Assembly (NCBI GenBank): GCA_963773635.1
Contig: CAVZBW010000002.1
Coordinates: forward strand, 620,001-684,000
Source of the DNA: CAVZBW01 sp963773635
GTDB taxonomy: Bacteria; Actinomycetota; Acidimicrobiia; Acidimicrobiales; RAAP-2
Direction of reading: 5' to 3'
Length of the DNA stretch: 64,000 bases
Position numbers and translations under genes: made by a program. Under the pieces are notes generated by a model. It was given only the letters and a program-made list of their open reading frames with translations, was not told the DNA's origin and did no database searches. Each line of letters begins with the position of its first letter. Within the stretch, counting starts at the first letter, position 1. This document shows positions 37,537 to 46,979 of the stretch, one piece after another.

Positions 37537-37812
37537 CTACGGACCGGTCTTGGAATGGTCCTGCATATAGGGCCGGAGCCGGGCAACGGCCAGCAGCACC
37601 GCGGAGACGATGCCAAAGGCCAGGCCGGCAAACGTCAGCCAGGGAAGCGTGTGCCACCACGAATCGAGGAGGTAGCCGATCCCCCCGGCCACGATGATGC
37701 ACAACGCGCACGCCGTGCCCACCACGAGCAGGTCGAACAACCGGGGGCCGGAAACCGGAGAATGCGGCGGCCCTCCCTCCGGTGAGCCTGTCTCCGGTGG
37801 AACGCCCGGCAT
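37537..37812 (-). CDS. AtpZ/AtpI-like small membrane protein
   Basis: From the ATG at 37810-37812 the product is 91 residues with a Pro/Gly-rich N-terminus and two membrane helices (LFDLLVVGTACALCIIVAGGIGYLLDSW shown in part: VVGTACALCIIVAGGIGYLL; and LTFAGLAFGIVSAVLLAVAR). The GYLLDSW motif is typical of AtpZ-type proteins that precede F1Fo operons and work with AtpI. It is the first gene of the atp operon. Confidence 0.75.
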   Translation of the reverse strand: MPGVPPETGSPEGGPPHSPVSGPRLFDLLVVGTACALCIIVAGGIGYLLDSWWHTLPWLTFAGLAFGIVSAVLLAVARLRPYMQDHSKTGP

Positions 37813-37933
37813 GCCGAGGTCGCGACGCGTCAGGTGAGAGGAGGGACTCCTGCAAGGGAATACCTCGGCCTCACGCCACAACGGCCGCGCCGCTGCCAGG
37901 TCCTGGTGGCGGGGGCCATTAACACGGCCGACA

Positions 37934-39247
37934 TCATCGCACCAGCGCTTGCCCTGCGGCAAAACGGCGGGTTACCGGGCTGCATGCCGTGGTCGGCGCC
38001 GGTCGCCGTTTCGCCCCGGGGGTGCCCCGACCGTCCATGGCCGGGGCTTCCCCCCCTCCGACCGCCTCGGCCGTTCCCCCCCGCCGGCCGGCCCCCGTCG
38101 TCTTGGCCGCGCCGGCCCTGGTCGTCGTCTCGCCGGCTTCGTCCGCCTCGGCCTCCTGCTGGCGGATCCCGGGATGGAAGAACGTGTAGAGGGCGATGGC
38201 CAGGGCCGCCGCGCCAAAGGGAATGATGGCGTTGACCTGGTGAAAGAACAGGGGGAAGAGCACGAACCCCGACAGGAGGGCCGTCCACGCCCACAGGATG
38301 ACGACCGACCGCCTCGGACCGTGGCCCAGCCGGATCAGCCGGTGGTGGATGTGGTCCTTGTCGGGGTGGTCAAAGGGTCTGCGCTGGGCGGTCCGCCGGA
38401 GGAAGGCGAAGGCCATGTCGAGGAGGGGCACCCCGAGGATCAGGAGGGGGATCAGCAGGGGGGCGAAAAAGAAATAGGTCACGCCGCTCGTGGGCGGGGT
38501 CCTCCCCCCGATGACCATGGTGCAGGCGGACATCAACAGCCCGAGGAACAGCGCCCCGGCGTCACCCATGAAGATCTTGGCCGGCGGGAAGTTGAACGGG
38601 AGGAAGCCCAGGCAGACGCCGCAGGCGATGCAGGCGATGAGGGGCCCGATGTTGTCCGCGGGGAGGGTCCCGAGCTCCATCAGGCGCAGCCCGTAGACGG
38701 CGATGGCACCGCCGGCGATGGCGACCACGCCTGCGGCGAGCCCGTCGAGCCCGTCGATGAAGTTGATGGCGTTGGTGATGGCGATGACCCACAGCGCCGT
38801 GATCAGTGGGGTGACCCCGGGGTTGAGAACCACAAAGGCGGCAAAGGGGATCTTGAACTGGTACATCGTGACGCCGAGGAAGTAGAGAATGCTCGCCGCG
38901 AGAACCTGACCGGCGACCTTGGCCGGCGGCGACATCTCCTTGACGTCGTCGATCAGCCCGATGCCGAAGATCGCCGCACCCGCCAGCACCACGCCCAGCG
39001 GCTCCGACGAGCTGACGAAGAGGTTGCTCAGTGCCGGGATGGAGGCCGCCACCACCATCGCGGCGAGGAAGCCCAGGAGCATGGCGGCACCGCCGCCGTA
39101 GGGGACGGCGCGGGTGTGCATCTTGCGATCGGTGGGCCAGTCGACGTAGCCCACGCGCAGCGAGAGGGCGCGAGCCGGCCAGGTGACCGCGGCGGTGACC
39201 GCGCCTGCGGCCACCAGCACCAGCACGTACCAGCCAATGGGCGGCAC
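37934..39247 (-). CDS. wecA: UDP-GlcNAc:undecaprenyl-phosphate GlcNAc-1-phosphate transferase (WecA/TagO family)
   Basis: The 437-residue membrane protein has about 11 helices and the family motifs: DRKMHTRAVPYGGG, the Asp-rich FGIGLIDDVKEMSP, NAINFIDGLDGLAAG, FMGDAGALFLG and the HPDKDHIHHRLIRLGHG loop. It loads GlcNAc-1-phosphate onto undecaprenyl phosphate to start wall polymer or arabinogalactan-type linker synthesis. The C-terminal 75 residues are a hydrophilic Ala/Gly/Arg-rich extension not needed by the family. It lies between glyA and the atp operon, its usual actinobacterial place. Confidence 0.93.
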   Translation of the reverse strand: MPPIGWYVLVLVAAGAVTAAVTWPARALSLRVGYVDWPTDRKMHTRAVPYGGGAAMLLGFLAAMVVAASIPALSNLFVSSSEPLGVVLAGAAIFGIGLIDDVKEMSPPAKVAGQVLAASILYFLGVTMYQFKIPFAAFVVLNPGVTPLITALWVIAITNAINFIDGLDGLAAGVVAIAGGAIAVYGLRLMELGTLPADNIGPLIACIACGVCLGFLPFNFPPAKIFMGDAGALFLGLLMSACTMVIGGRTPPTSGVTYFFFAPLLIPLLILGVPLLDMAFAFLRRTAQRRPFDHPDKDHIHHRLIRLGHGPRRSVVILWAWTALLSGFVLFPLFFHQVNAIIPFGAAALAIALYTFFHPGIRQQEAEADEAGETTTRAGAAKTTGAGRRGGTAEAVGGGEAPAMDGRGTPGAKRRPAPTTACSPVTRRFAAGQALVR

Positions 39248-39280
39248 GGGTCCTCTCGTCTCCCGCCCGCTCCCGGCCGA

Positions 39281-40732
39281 TCAGCCGGAGCCCACCGCTC
39301 CGGCCACCGCGGCTCGGGTCTCGGGGCCATCCACGCCGCCGTCCGCGGCGGGCACCTCGCCCGGGGCGCCGACGACCGACCCGGCCGGCGGCGTGGCGGC
39401 GGGCCCACCGGTGAGGGACGCGGGGTACGGCGGGAAGGCGGCGCACAGCTCGCCCACCTCGCCGCGCACCGAGTCCAGCGCCGACCCGTCGTCCCGATGG
39501 CGCAGCGCCTTGCTGATCAGGTTGGCCACCGTCACCATCTCCGCCGCGCCCATGCCGGCGGTGGTCTCGGCGGCCGATCCGAGCCGCAGGCCGGAGGTGA
39601 CGAACGGTGAGCGGGGGTCGTCGGGGATGGTGTTGCGGTTGCAGGTGATGCCCGTGCGATCGAGCACCTCCTGCGCAGTCTTGCCCGTCAGCTCGGCGTC
39701 GAAGGTCCGAAGGTCGACGAGCAGGAGGTGGTTGTCCGTGCCCCCCGAGACGAGGCGGAAACCCTGCTCGGCCAGGGCCTCGCCCAGCGCACGGGCGTTG
39801 GTCACGACCTGGGCCGCGTAGCGCCGGAATTCCGGACGGCTCGCCTCGGCGAAGGCCACCGCCTTGGCGGCGACGACGTGCTCGAGCGGGCCTCCCTGCA
39901 GGGCGGGAAAGACCGCCTGGTCGATCCGCTTGGCGTACTCCTCGTCCGAGAGGATGGCCCCTCCCCTCGGGCCACGCAGCGTCTTGTGCGTCGTGAAGGT
40001 CACCACGTCGGCCACCCCGACGGGGTTGGGGTGCACACCGCCGGCGATGAGCCCCGCCGGGTGCGCCGCGTCGAACATGAAGCGGGCCCCGATCTCGTCG
40101 GCGATCTGCTTGAACGGGACGGGGTCGATCGTGCGGGGATACGCGGTGGAGCCGGCCACGATCAGCGCGGGCCGTTCCGTTCGAGCGATCTCGGCAACCT
40201 GGTCCATGTCGATCACCTCGCCGGGCCGAGTGGGATCGCCGCTGGCCGGCGTGACGCCGTAGGAGACGAACCGCCAGATCTTGCTCGTCACCGAGGCCGG
40301 CGAGCCGTGCGTCAGGTGCCCGCCGTGGTCGAGGCGCATGGCGAGGACGGTGTCGCCGGGCTCGAGCAGCGCGTGGTACACGGCGAGGTTGGCGCTCGCG
40401 CCGGCGTGCGGCTGCACGTTCGCATGGTCGGCACCGAAGAGCGCGGTGGCCCGGCGGCGAGCCAGGTCCTCCACCTCGTCGATGATCTGGTTGCCGCCGT
40501 AGTACCGCCGACCCGGGTACCCCTCGGAGTACTTGTTGGTGAGCAGGGAGCCGGTGGCGGCGAGCACGGCGGGCGAGGTGAAGTTTTCGGAGGCGATCAG
40601 CTGCAGCGTCGTCGTCTGCCGCCGTGCCTCCGCCTCCAGCAGCCTGGCGACCTCGGGATCCTCGGCGAGCCAGGAGCCAAACGGGCTTCCCGCCCCCGGG
40701 GCGACAGGATCTGGCTGGGAGGTTTGACCCAC
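39281..40732 (-). CDS. glyA: Serine hydroxymethyltransferase
   Basis: A GTG at 40730-40732 begins MGQTSQPDPV, giving 483 residues. Family motifs are LIASENFTSPAVL, SEGYPGRRYYGGN, PHAGASANLAVY, the PLP-lysine loop TFTTHKTLRGPRGG and LRLGSAAETTAGM. It interconverts serine and glycine with tetrahydrofolate. The C-terminal 45 residues are a Pro/Ala/Gly-rich tail that looks disordered and exceeds the usual length of about 420. It follows tsaC on the same strand. Confidence 0.95.
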   Translation of the reverse strand: MGQTSQPDPVAPGAGSPFGSWLAEDPEVARLLEAEARRQTTTLQLIASENFTSPAVLAATGSLLTNKYSEGYPGRRYYGGNQIIDEVEDLARRRATALFGADHANVQPHAGASANLAVYHALLEPGDTVLAMRLDHGGHLTHGSPASVTSKIWRFVSYGVTPASGDPTRPGEVIDMDQVAEIARTERPALIVAGSTAYPRTIDPVPFKQIADEIGARFMFDAAHPAGLIAGGVHPNPVGVADVVTFTTHKTLRGPRGGAILSDEEYAKRIDQAVFPALQGGPLEHVVAAKAVAFAEASRPEFRRYAAQVVTNARALGEALAEQGFRLVSGGTDNHLLLVDLRTFDAELTGKTAQEVLDRTGITCNRNTIPDDPRSPFVTSGLRLGSAAETTAGMGAAEMVTVANLISKALRHRDDGSALDSVRGEVGELCAAFPPYPASLTGGPAATPPAGSVVGAPGEVPAADGGVDGPETRAAVAGAVGSG

Positions 40733-40745
40733 TCCCCGAGTGTAC

Positions 40746-41400
40746 TCAGGCGGACTTGCCGTCCAGGGCCGCGAGGACGGCCGAGAACGCCAGCGCGCCG
40801 GCGCGGCAGGCAGCGGGGGGGCACGGTCACGAGGTCGACCACGGTCGAGGGCTCGCCGTCGCACCGGCCGCCGTCTACGACCTCCGCCAGGCGGGGCCCG
40901 GCGAGAGTCGCGGACTGCTGCTCCGCGTCGCCGGCGCCGGGTGGGACGCCGAACACTCGTTTCACCTCCGCGGCCGTCGTACAGGGGGGCCGACCGTGCC
41001 GGTTGGCGCTGGTCACGGCCAGCGGTCCGCTCGAATCCAGCAGCGTCTCCATCACCGGGTGCCGGGGGTGGCGAACCCCGACCGTCGTCCCGTCACCACC
41101 GACGAGTGTGCCGATCCCCCGCAGGGCATGCACCACGAGGGTGAGCGGACCGGGCCAGAACCGCTGGGCCAGCACACGGGCGGCGTGCGGCCACTCCGCA
41201 ACCACCTCGTCGAGCTGGCCCTCCCCCGCCACGAGCACGGGCAGGGCCAGGCCCTCGGGCCGGCCCTTCAGCTCGAAGACGGCGGCGACGGCCGTGGGGC
41301 GGTCGAGCCGAGCCGCGAGACCGTAGACGGTGTCGGTGGGCACACCGACAACGCCACCCGCGGCGAGGATCGCCGCCGCTCGGTCGATCTCCCCGCTCAC
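40746..41400 (-). CDS. tsaC: Threonylcarbamoyl-AMP synthase (TsaC/Sua5 family), frameshift at G7 run
   Basis: The GTG at 41398-41400 begins a YrdC-type domain: ILAAGGVVGVPTDTVYGLAA, KGRPEGLALPVLV, RFWPGPLTLVV, TVGVRHPRHPV and GPLAVTSANRHGRPP. It makes threonylcarbamoyl-AMP for the universal t6A37 tRNA modification. The last 25 residues shift frame at a run of seven G (40815-40821); the corrected frame ends FSAVLAALDGKSA with a stop at 40746. Uncorrected, the frame would run into glyA. The start overlaps the prmC stop by four bases. Length about 217 residues is normal for the short form. Confidence 0.9.
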
Positions 41401-42290
41401 GCCCGCTTCCGCGCGACGACGAAACGCTCGCGACCCGACAGGTCCCGGCGAACCTCCGCCTCGTCGAGGCCGGCACCGAGAGCCACGGCGCGCGCCGCCT
41501 CCGCCTGGCTCGGCGCGAGCTCCACCACGATCGCGCCGGGCCGCGCCAGCCAGCGCTTCGCCCCCGCCAGCACTTCCACCAGCGCAGCCATGCCGGGGCG
41601 CCCGGAAGAGTCGTCTCCGGCCACCAGCGCATGGCGCGGCTCGTGGCAACGCACCTCGGGATCGAGCGTTGACCATTCCTCCTCCGACACGTACGGGGGG
41701 TTGGACACGACGAGATCGATCGTCCCGGCCAGCTCGGGCGCCAGCCCCTCCCACCACGAACCGAGACGCAGGTGGAGGGCCCCGCTTGCGGATGCCGAGC
41801 TCCCGGGTCGCTCCAGGCGAGCGAGGTTCTCGCCGGCCAGCTCGAGCGCGCCGGGGCTGTCGTCCACCGCCCAGACCTCCAGGCCCGGGGCGCGGTCGGC
41901 GAGCTCGTCGTACAGGGCCAGGGCGATCGCGCCGGTGCCCGTTCCGAGGTCGACCACCCTCGGGCCCGGTCGTCCACCCAGTAGTGGCACGATCTCTGCC
42001 AGCGCGAGATCGACGAGCTGCTCGGTCTCCGGGCGCGGAATGAGGGCCCGGCCGTCGACGACCAGCTCGAGGCGTCGAAAAGGCCAGTGTCCGAGCACGT
42101 ACTGCAGGGGCTCGCCGGCCCGCCGGCGGGCGAGCAGGCGCCCCACCAGGGCACGCTCCGCGTCAGCCACGGGTCGGTCCCCCTCGAGGGAGACGGATCG
42201 GGATCCGAGGACGTCCTCGAGCAACCAGGCGGCCTCCCGAGGAGATCCGAGCTCACGTGCCACCTCGGCGCGCAGCTCGGCCACGTGCAT
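41397..42290 (-). CDS. prmC: Peptide chain release factor N5-glutamine methyltransferase
   Basis: From the ATG at 42288-42290, which overlaps the prfA stop (TGATG), the product is 297 residues. It has the PrmC N-terminal helical domain, LIPRPETEQLVDLAL, the SAM-binding VVDLGTGTGAIALAL and the substrate motif VVSNPPYVSEEEW. It methylates the GGQ glutamine of release factors, fitting the coupling to prfA. Confidence 0.95.
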   Translation of the reverse strand: MHVAELRAEVARELGSPREAAWLLEDVLGSRSVSLEGDRPVADAERALVGRLLARRRAGEPLQYVLGHWPFRRLELVVDGRALIPRPETEQLVDLALAEIVPLLGGRPGPRVVDLGTGTGAIALALYDELADRAPGLEVWAVDDSPGALELAGENLARLERPGSSASASGALHLRLGSWWEGLAPELAGTIDLVVSNPPYVSEEEWSTLDPEVRCHEPRHALVAGDDSSGRPGMAALVEVLAGAKRWLARPGAIVVELAPSQAEAARAVALGAGLDEAEVRRDLSGRERFVVARKRA

Positions 42291-43279
42291 CACGGCGACT
42301 CGGGCGACCCCGGCATACCCGCCTCGGCGAGCTGTCGTGCCCGCTTGTCCGCGCAGAGCGCGTCGACCAGATCGTCGAGGTCGCCGGCCAGGACGCGGTC
42401 GAGCTTGTACAGCGTCAGGTCGATGCGGTGATCGGTGACCCGGTTCTCCTTGAAGTTGTAGGTGCGCACCTTCTCCGAGCGTCCCCCGCCGCCGACCTGG
42501 CTGCGGCGCTGGGCGGCCAGCTCCGAGTCCCGGCGGTCCTGTTCGGCCTTGAGCAGCCGGGCACGCAGCACGGCCATGGCCTTGGCCCGGTTTTGCGTCT
42601 GGCTCTTCTCGTCCTGCATGGCCACGACGATCCCGGTCGGCAGGTGGGTGATCCGGACCGCGGAGTCCGTCGTGTTGACCGACTGGCCACCCGGTCCGGT
42701 CGACCGGTAGACGTCGATTTTGAGGTCGCCGGGGTCGATCTGCACGTCGACCTCGTCGGCCTCCGGCAGGACGGTGACCGTGGCCGACGAGGTGTGCACG
42801 CGGCCTTTCGACTCGGTCACGGGCACCCGCTGGACGCGGTGCGGGCCGGCCTCGTGCTCGAGGCGCTGCCAGGCGTCCTTTCCCTTGACCAGGAAGGTCA
42901 CCTCGTTGAGCCCGTCGCGGTCGGATGCGCTCTGCGAGAGCGTCTCGACACCCCACCCCCTTTGTGCGGCATAGCGCAGGTACATCTGGTAGAGGTCACG
43001 GGCGAAGAGGTTGGCCTCCTCCCCGCCCTCGGCGCCGCGGATCTCCATGATCACGTTCCGCCCTGCGTTGGCGTCGCGCGGTAGCAGGAGGCCCCGCAGC
43101 TCCTGCTCGAGATCGGCCACGGCCGCCTCGGCCCGCTCGACCTCCTGGTTGGCAAACTCGCGGTCCTCTCCGGTCGCCTCGGCGTGCAACTCCTGCGCCA
43201 CTTTGAGGTCGTCGCGGGCCTCCACGATCTTGCGCCAGGTCTCGACGATCCCGGCCAGCTCCTTTTGGCGGCGCGACAC
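42290..43279 (-). CDS. prfA: Peptide chain release factor 1
   Basis: RF1 motifs are clear: YRSTGPGGQSVN (the GGQ that triggers peptide release), the decoding region HLPTGIVVAMQDEKSQTQN, and KVRTYNFKENRVTDHR. From the first canonical start (GTG 43277-43279) it is 329 residues, short by about 30. The same frame upstream encodes typical RF1 N-terminal sequence (LGDRLTALESEYEATLAALA, then DPSRLRD) back to about 43384, but no ATG, GTG or TTG precedes the in-frame stop near 43417. The true start is therefore either non-standard (ATC or ACG around 43384-43393, downstream of GGAGGAGG) or lost to a base error. Confidence 0.95.
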   Translation of the reverse strand: MSRRQKELAGIVETWRKIVEARDDLKVAQELHAEATGEDREFANQEVERAEAAVADLEQELRGLLLPRDANAGRNVIMEIRGAEGGEEANLFARDLYQMYLRYAAQRGWGVETLSQSASDRDGLNEVTFLVKGKDAWQRLEHEAGPHRVQRVPVTESKGRVHTSSATVTVLPEADEVDVQIDPGDLKIDVYRSTGPGGQSVNTTDSAVRITHLPTGIVVAMQDEKSQTQNRAKAMAVLRARLLKAEQDRRDSELAAQRRSQVGGGGRSEKVRTYNFKENRVTDHRIDLTLYKLDRVLAGDLDDLVDALCADKRARQLAEAGMPGSPESP

Positions 43280-43425
43280 GTCCCGCAGCCGGGACGGATC
43301 GGCCAGGGTTGCCGGGTCGGCGAGCGCGGCGAGGGTGGCCTCGTACTCGGATTCGAGGGCGGTCAGACGATCGCCCAGCGCGATCTCAGGCGTGGCGGAC
43401 CAGCCTCCTCCAGATCAGCCGGGGA

Positions 43426-43650
43426 TCAGCGGGAAGAGCGCGTCCGCTTGCGGGTCTCGCCGTAACGCCGCTGGAAGCGCTCGACGCGGCCTCCCGAGTC
43501 CACCAGCTTTTGCTTGCCGGTGAAGAACGGATGGCACTCGTTGCAGAGCTCGACGTGCAGGTCGGACTTGGTAGAGCGCGTGGTGAACGTGTTGCCGCAC
43601 GAGCACCGCACGGTCGCTTCGACGTACTGGGGATGGATGTCGGACTTCAT
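43426..43650 (-). CDS. rpmE: 50S ribosomal protein L31, zinc-binding type
   Basis: The 74-residue protein starts MKSDIHPQYVEATVRCSCGN and has the four-Cys zinc site (CSCG and CNECH), so it is the C+ form used in zinc-replete cells. It ends HPFFTGKQKLVDSGGRVERF and a basic tail. It stands between rho and prfA, as in many actinobacteria. Confidence 0.97.
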   Translation of the reverse strand: MKSDIHPQYVEATVRCSCGNTFTTRSTKSDLHVELCNECHPFFTGKQKLVDSGGRVERFQRRYGETRKRTRSSR

Positions 43651-43727
43651 GGCGCTCTCCGTTTCTTGGTTCTCGTCAGCGGTTCCCTCGGACCCCTGGG
43701 GGTCCCTGGCGTGCGGTCTCGCCCGGG

Positions 43728-45644
43728 TCAGGTCGGTGCTGCGGGACCCTTGGCGATCTCGGCGAGGAACTCGTCGTTGCTCTTGGTCGTCCGGATGCGG
43801 TCCATCAACAACTCCAGGCCGGGCGCCGCATTGCCCTCCGCCGCCAGTGCATTGAGGACCCGACGCAATTTCCAGACCTGCTGGAGCTGGCCACGATCAA
43901 AGAGGAGCTCCTCGTGCCTGGTGGAGCTGGCGTTGACGTCGATCGCCGGGTAGAGACGCCGCTCGGCGAGACGCCGGTCGAGGCGCAGCTCCATGTTGCC
44001 GGTGCCCTTGAACTCCTCGAAGATCACCTCGTCCATCTTGGACCCGGTCTCCACGAGGGCCGTCGCCAGGATGGTGAGAGATCCGCCCTCCTCGATGTTG
44101 CGGGCTGCCCCAAAGAACTTCTTGGGCGGGTACAGCGCTCCGGAATCGACGCCGCCCGACATGATGCGCCCGGTGGCCGGCTGGGCCAGGTTGTAGGCCC
44201 GGGCGAGCCGGGTGATGCCGTCGAGGATGATCACGACGTCCTGTCCACCCTCGACCAGCCGCTTGGCACGCTCGATCGCCAGCTCCGTGACCGAGGTGTG
44301 CTCGTCGGAGGGACGGTCGAACGTCGACGCGATCACCTCTCCCTTGACCGAGCGGCGCATGTCGGTCACCTCTTCGGGCCGCTCGTCGACGAGTAGCACC
44401 ATCAGGTGCACATCGGGATTGTTGGCCTCGATGGAGTGGGCGATCTGCTTCATCACGGTGGTCTTGCCCGCCTTGGGGGGCGAGACGATGAGGCCACGCT
44501 GGCCCTTGCCGATGGGCGAGAGGAGATCCACGATCCGCGCCGTGACGTTCTCCTTCTCGCCGGGGCGTTCGAGATGCAGCCTCTCGTCCGGGAACAGCGG
44601 CGTGAGGGTCTCGAACCTCGGCCGGTCCTTGGCCTCCTCCGGCTCGAGGCCGGAGACCCGGTCGATGCGGAGGAGGGCCGGGTACTTCTCGTTGTTGCTT
44701 GCCGGGCGGCAGGCACCCTCGACGTAGTCGCCCTTGCGCAGCGAGAACCGGCGGGCCTGGCTGATCGAGACGTACACGTCCTTGCTGGAGGGCAGGTAGC
44801 CGTCGCAGCGGAGGAAGCCGTAGCCCTCCTCCCGAAGATCGAGCAGCCCCCGCACCTCGACGAGCTCGCCTTGATAGCTCTCGGGAGCCGCCCCGCCCTG
44901 CAGTTCGCGCTCACCGCCGCGCTCGCGACCACGGCGCCGGCGGCCACGCCGGTTGCCGGCGTCGACGAGCTGTTGTTGCTGCTGCGGGTGGCGTCCCTGC
45001 TGGCGATCCTGCTGGCGATCCTGCTGACGCGACGAGCCCGCGCCGCCGGACCCGCGACCCTGACCGGACCAACCCTGGCGTCCGTCGGCACCCTCGGAGT
45101 CCCCGTCGCCACCGTCGCCGCCGTCGCTCCGACCCTCGCCGGAAGCGGCCGATCCCGCCGCTCCGGCCGGGCCACCGGCGGAGTCCCCAGGGGATGTCCC
45201 GGCCGCGCCGCCCCCGGCACCCGCACCTGACGGTGCGTCCGTCGATCCGGTCGAGCCGTTGTCGGCCGAGCCGTCGGCGTGGGTCGCGCCTGCGGGGCTC
45301 CCCGTCTCGGACGATCCGGTCGCGGGCACCTCGCCCGTGACCTGCCCCGACGCCGCGTCGGTCGAGCTGTCCCCCTCGACGTCCTTGGTCGGGGTCCGGG
45401 TCCTCCGGGTAGCGGTCCGAGCCCGGCCCGGCACCCCCGCACCGTTGGCGGTCCCGTTGGGCTCGTCGCCGTTGGCAGCCGATCCGCTCGAGAGCACTCC
45501 GGCCGCGTCAAGGATCCGATCGATGATGTCGGCTTTGCGGGCCCGCGACGGCGTCTCGAGAGACATGGCCTGAGCAATGGCGCGAAGCTCGTCGCGCTCC
45601 TTGCCTTCGAGTACCGATCGCTCGAGCTGCTGTTCCGCAGTCAT
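43728..45644 (-). CDS. rho: Transcription termination factor Rho with long disordered insertion
   Basis: The ATG at 45642-45644, four bases after GAGGAGG, is preferred over an upstream ATG at 45659. The 638-residue protein has the Rho N-terminal helical domain (DELRAIAQAMSLETPSRARK), an insertion of about 190 residues rich in Gly, Ser, Asp and later Gln/Arg (RQQDRQQDRQQGRHPQQQQQ), the cold-shock-like RNA-binding domain (LRCDGYLPSSKDVYVS) and the RecA-like motor with Walker A SPPKAGKTTVMKQI and VILDGITRLARAYN. Such insertions are common in high-GC actinobacteria and add RNA affinity. It is an RNA helicase that ends transcription. Confidence 0.96.
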   Translation of the reverse strand: MTAEQQLERSVLEGKERDELRAIAQAMSLETPSRARKADIIDRILDAAGVLSSGSAANGDEPNGTANGAGVPGRARTATRRTRTPTKDVEGDSSTDAASGQVTGEVPATGSSETGSPAGATHADGSADNGSTGSTDAPSGAGAGGGAAGTSPGDSAGGPAGAAGSAASGEGRSDGGDGGDGDSEGADGRQGWSGQGRGSGGAGSSRQQDRQQDRQQGRHPQQQQQLVDAGNRRGRRRRGRERGGERELQGGAAPESYQGELVEVRGLLDLREEGYGFLRCDGYLPSSKDVYVSISQARRFSLRKGDYVEGACRPASNNEKYPALLRIDRVSGLEPEEAKDRPRFETLTPLFPDERLHLERPGEKENVTARIVDLLSPIGKGQRGLIVSPPKAGKTTVMKQIAHSIEANNPDVHLMVLLVDERPEEVTDMRRSVKGEVIASTFDRPSDEHTSVTELAIERAKRLVEGGQDVVIILDGITRLARAYNLAQPATGRIMSGGVDSGALYPPKKFFGAARNIEEGGSLTILATALVETGSKMDEVIFEEFKGTGNMELRLDRRLAERRLYPAIDVNASSTRHEELLFDRGQLQQVWKLRRVLNALAAEGNAAPGLELLMDRIRTTKSNDEFLAEIAKGPAAPT

Positions 45645-45717
45645 CGGCCTCCTCATCATGAGTTAGGGCTTGCCGTGGTTGCGGTCCATCGACCCACGGA
45701 GCAAGCGTGTGAAGTCC

Positions 45718-45751
45718 GGGGGTTGAGGAGCTTTCGAGAGACTCCACCCCC
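45718..45751 (-). promoter_or_regulatory. Hairpin in the rho leader
   Basis: In the 280-base gap between thrC and rho, a stem of six pairs (GGGGGT with ACCCCC) and an inner stem of four pairs (GGAG with CTCC) enclose a loop of 11 bases. No U-tract follows on either strand, so it is not a typical intrinsic terminator. rho leaders are often autoregulated, and this structure could take part; that link is inference. Confidence 0.3.
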
Positions 45752-45924
45752 GTCGCCACCGGCCGGGGCACTGGCGTGGTCGTCCGGGAAACCGGTCCGG
45801 CGCCGTCAGTCTCACGGAAGCCGGTGGGACTCACCTATCCTAGCCGGTGGTTCATATCGCAGCAACACATCACCGGTGGCCCTTATTCCGAGGCCGGCGA
45901 GACCGGTCATTTGCGGTCGATCCG

Positions 45925-46965
45925 TCAAATCGAGAGCTCGCCCAACACTGCGTCCAGCTCCGGCTGCACCACGGTCGGCACGGAGATCTGGCTGATCGCA
46001 AGATCGGGGTCCTTGAGCCCGTGCCCCGTGAGCACGCATACGACCTGCGAACCCTCGGGCACTCCGACCCGCATCAGGCCGGCCACCGAGGCCGCCGAGG
46101 CCGCCTCGCAGAAGACGGACTCCTCCTCCGCCAAGAAGCGGTAGGCCTCCAGGATCTCCTCGTCGGAGACGGCCGAGATGCCACCTCCCGACTCGCTGGC
46201 CGCGGCGGTCGCCGAGTACCAGCTCGCCGGGTTGCCGATGCGGATCGCCGTGGCCACCGTCTCGGGCTCCTCGACCGGATGGCCGAGCACGATGGGCGCC
46301 GCTCCCTCGGCCTGGAAGCCCATCATCCTCGGCAGCCGCGAAGATCTCCCGGCGCTGCGATATTCACAGTAACCGCGCCAATAGGCGGTGATATTCCCGG
46401 CGTTGCCGACGGGGATGCAATGGACGTCCGGCGCGTCGCCGAGGACGTCGACGATCTCGAACGCACCGGTCTTTTGACCCTCGATCCGGTGGGGGTTCAC
46501 CGAGTTGACCACGGTCACGGGCGCGCGGGTGGGCAGCTCCCGGACGATGCCGAGCGCTTGATCGAAGTTGCCCTGCACCTGCAGCACCGTGGCGCCGTGG
46601 ATCAACGCCTGGGCCAGCTTGCCCAGGGCGATGTGGCCCTCGGGGATCACGACGGCACACTGGAGCCCCGCCCGGGCGGCGTATGCGGCCGCCGAGGCGG
46701 ACGTGTTGCCGGTGGAGGCGCAGACCACCGCCTTGGCTCCCTCCTCGACCGCCTTGGAGATGGCCATCGTCATCCCGCGGTCCTTGAACGAGCCGGTGGG
46801 GTTGGCCCCCTCCACCTTGAGCCACACCCTGGCCCGGACCCGCTCGGAGAGCCGGGGAGCGGAAAGCAGAGGAGTGCCTCCCTCGAGGAGAGTGACGACC
46901 GGGGTGTCGGGGCCGATCGGGAGATGGACCCGGTACTCCTCCATCACCCCTCGCCAGCCTCGCAC
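45925..46965 (-). CDS. thrC: Threonine synthase
   Basis: A GTG at 46963-46965 with GGAGG five bases upstream gives 346 residues starting WRGVMEEYRVHLP, the usual N-terminus. The PLP-lysine motif is GANPTGSFKDRGMTMA, the phosphate-binding loop is VGNAGNITAYW, and ASTGNTSASAAAYA is also conserved. It converts phosphohomoserine to threonine. It directly follows hom in a lysA-hom-thrC unit; thrB is not adjacent. Confidence 0.96.
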   Translation of the reverse strand: MRGWRGVMEEYRVHLPIGPDTPVVTLLEGGTPLLSAPRLSERVRARVWLKVEGANPTGSFKDRGMTMAISKAVEEGAKAVVCASTGNTSASAAAYAARAGLQCAVVIPEGHIALGKLAQALIHGATVLQVQGNFDQALGIVRELPTRAPVTVVNSVNPHRIEGQKTGAFEIVDVLGDAPDVHCIPVGNAGNITAYWRGYCEYRSAGRSSRLPRMMGFQAEGAAPIVLGHPVEEPETVATAIRIGNPASWYSATAAASESGGGISAVSDEEILEAYRFLAEEESVFCEAASAASVAGLMRVGVPEGSQVVCVLTGHGLKDPDLAISQISVPTVVQPELDAVLGELSI

Positions 46966-46979
46966 CCGAGCCTCCGTCC

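Noticed and set aside
45718..45751. An intrinsic terminator after thrC
   Set aside because: The hairpin is stable but no U-tract follows on the minus strand; it is listed only as a possible leader structure.
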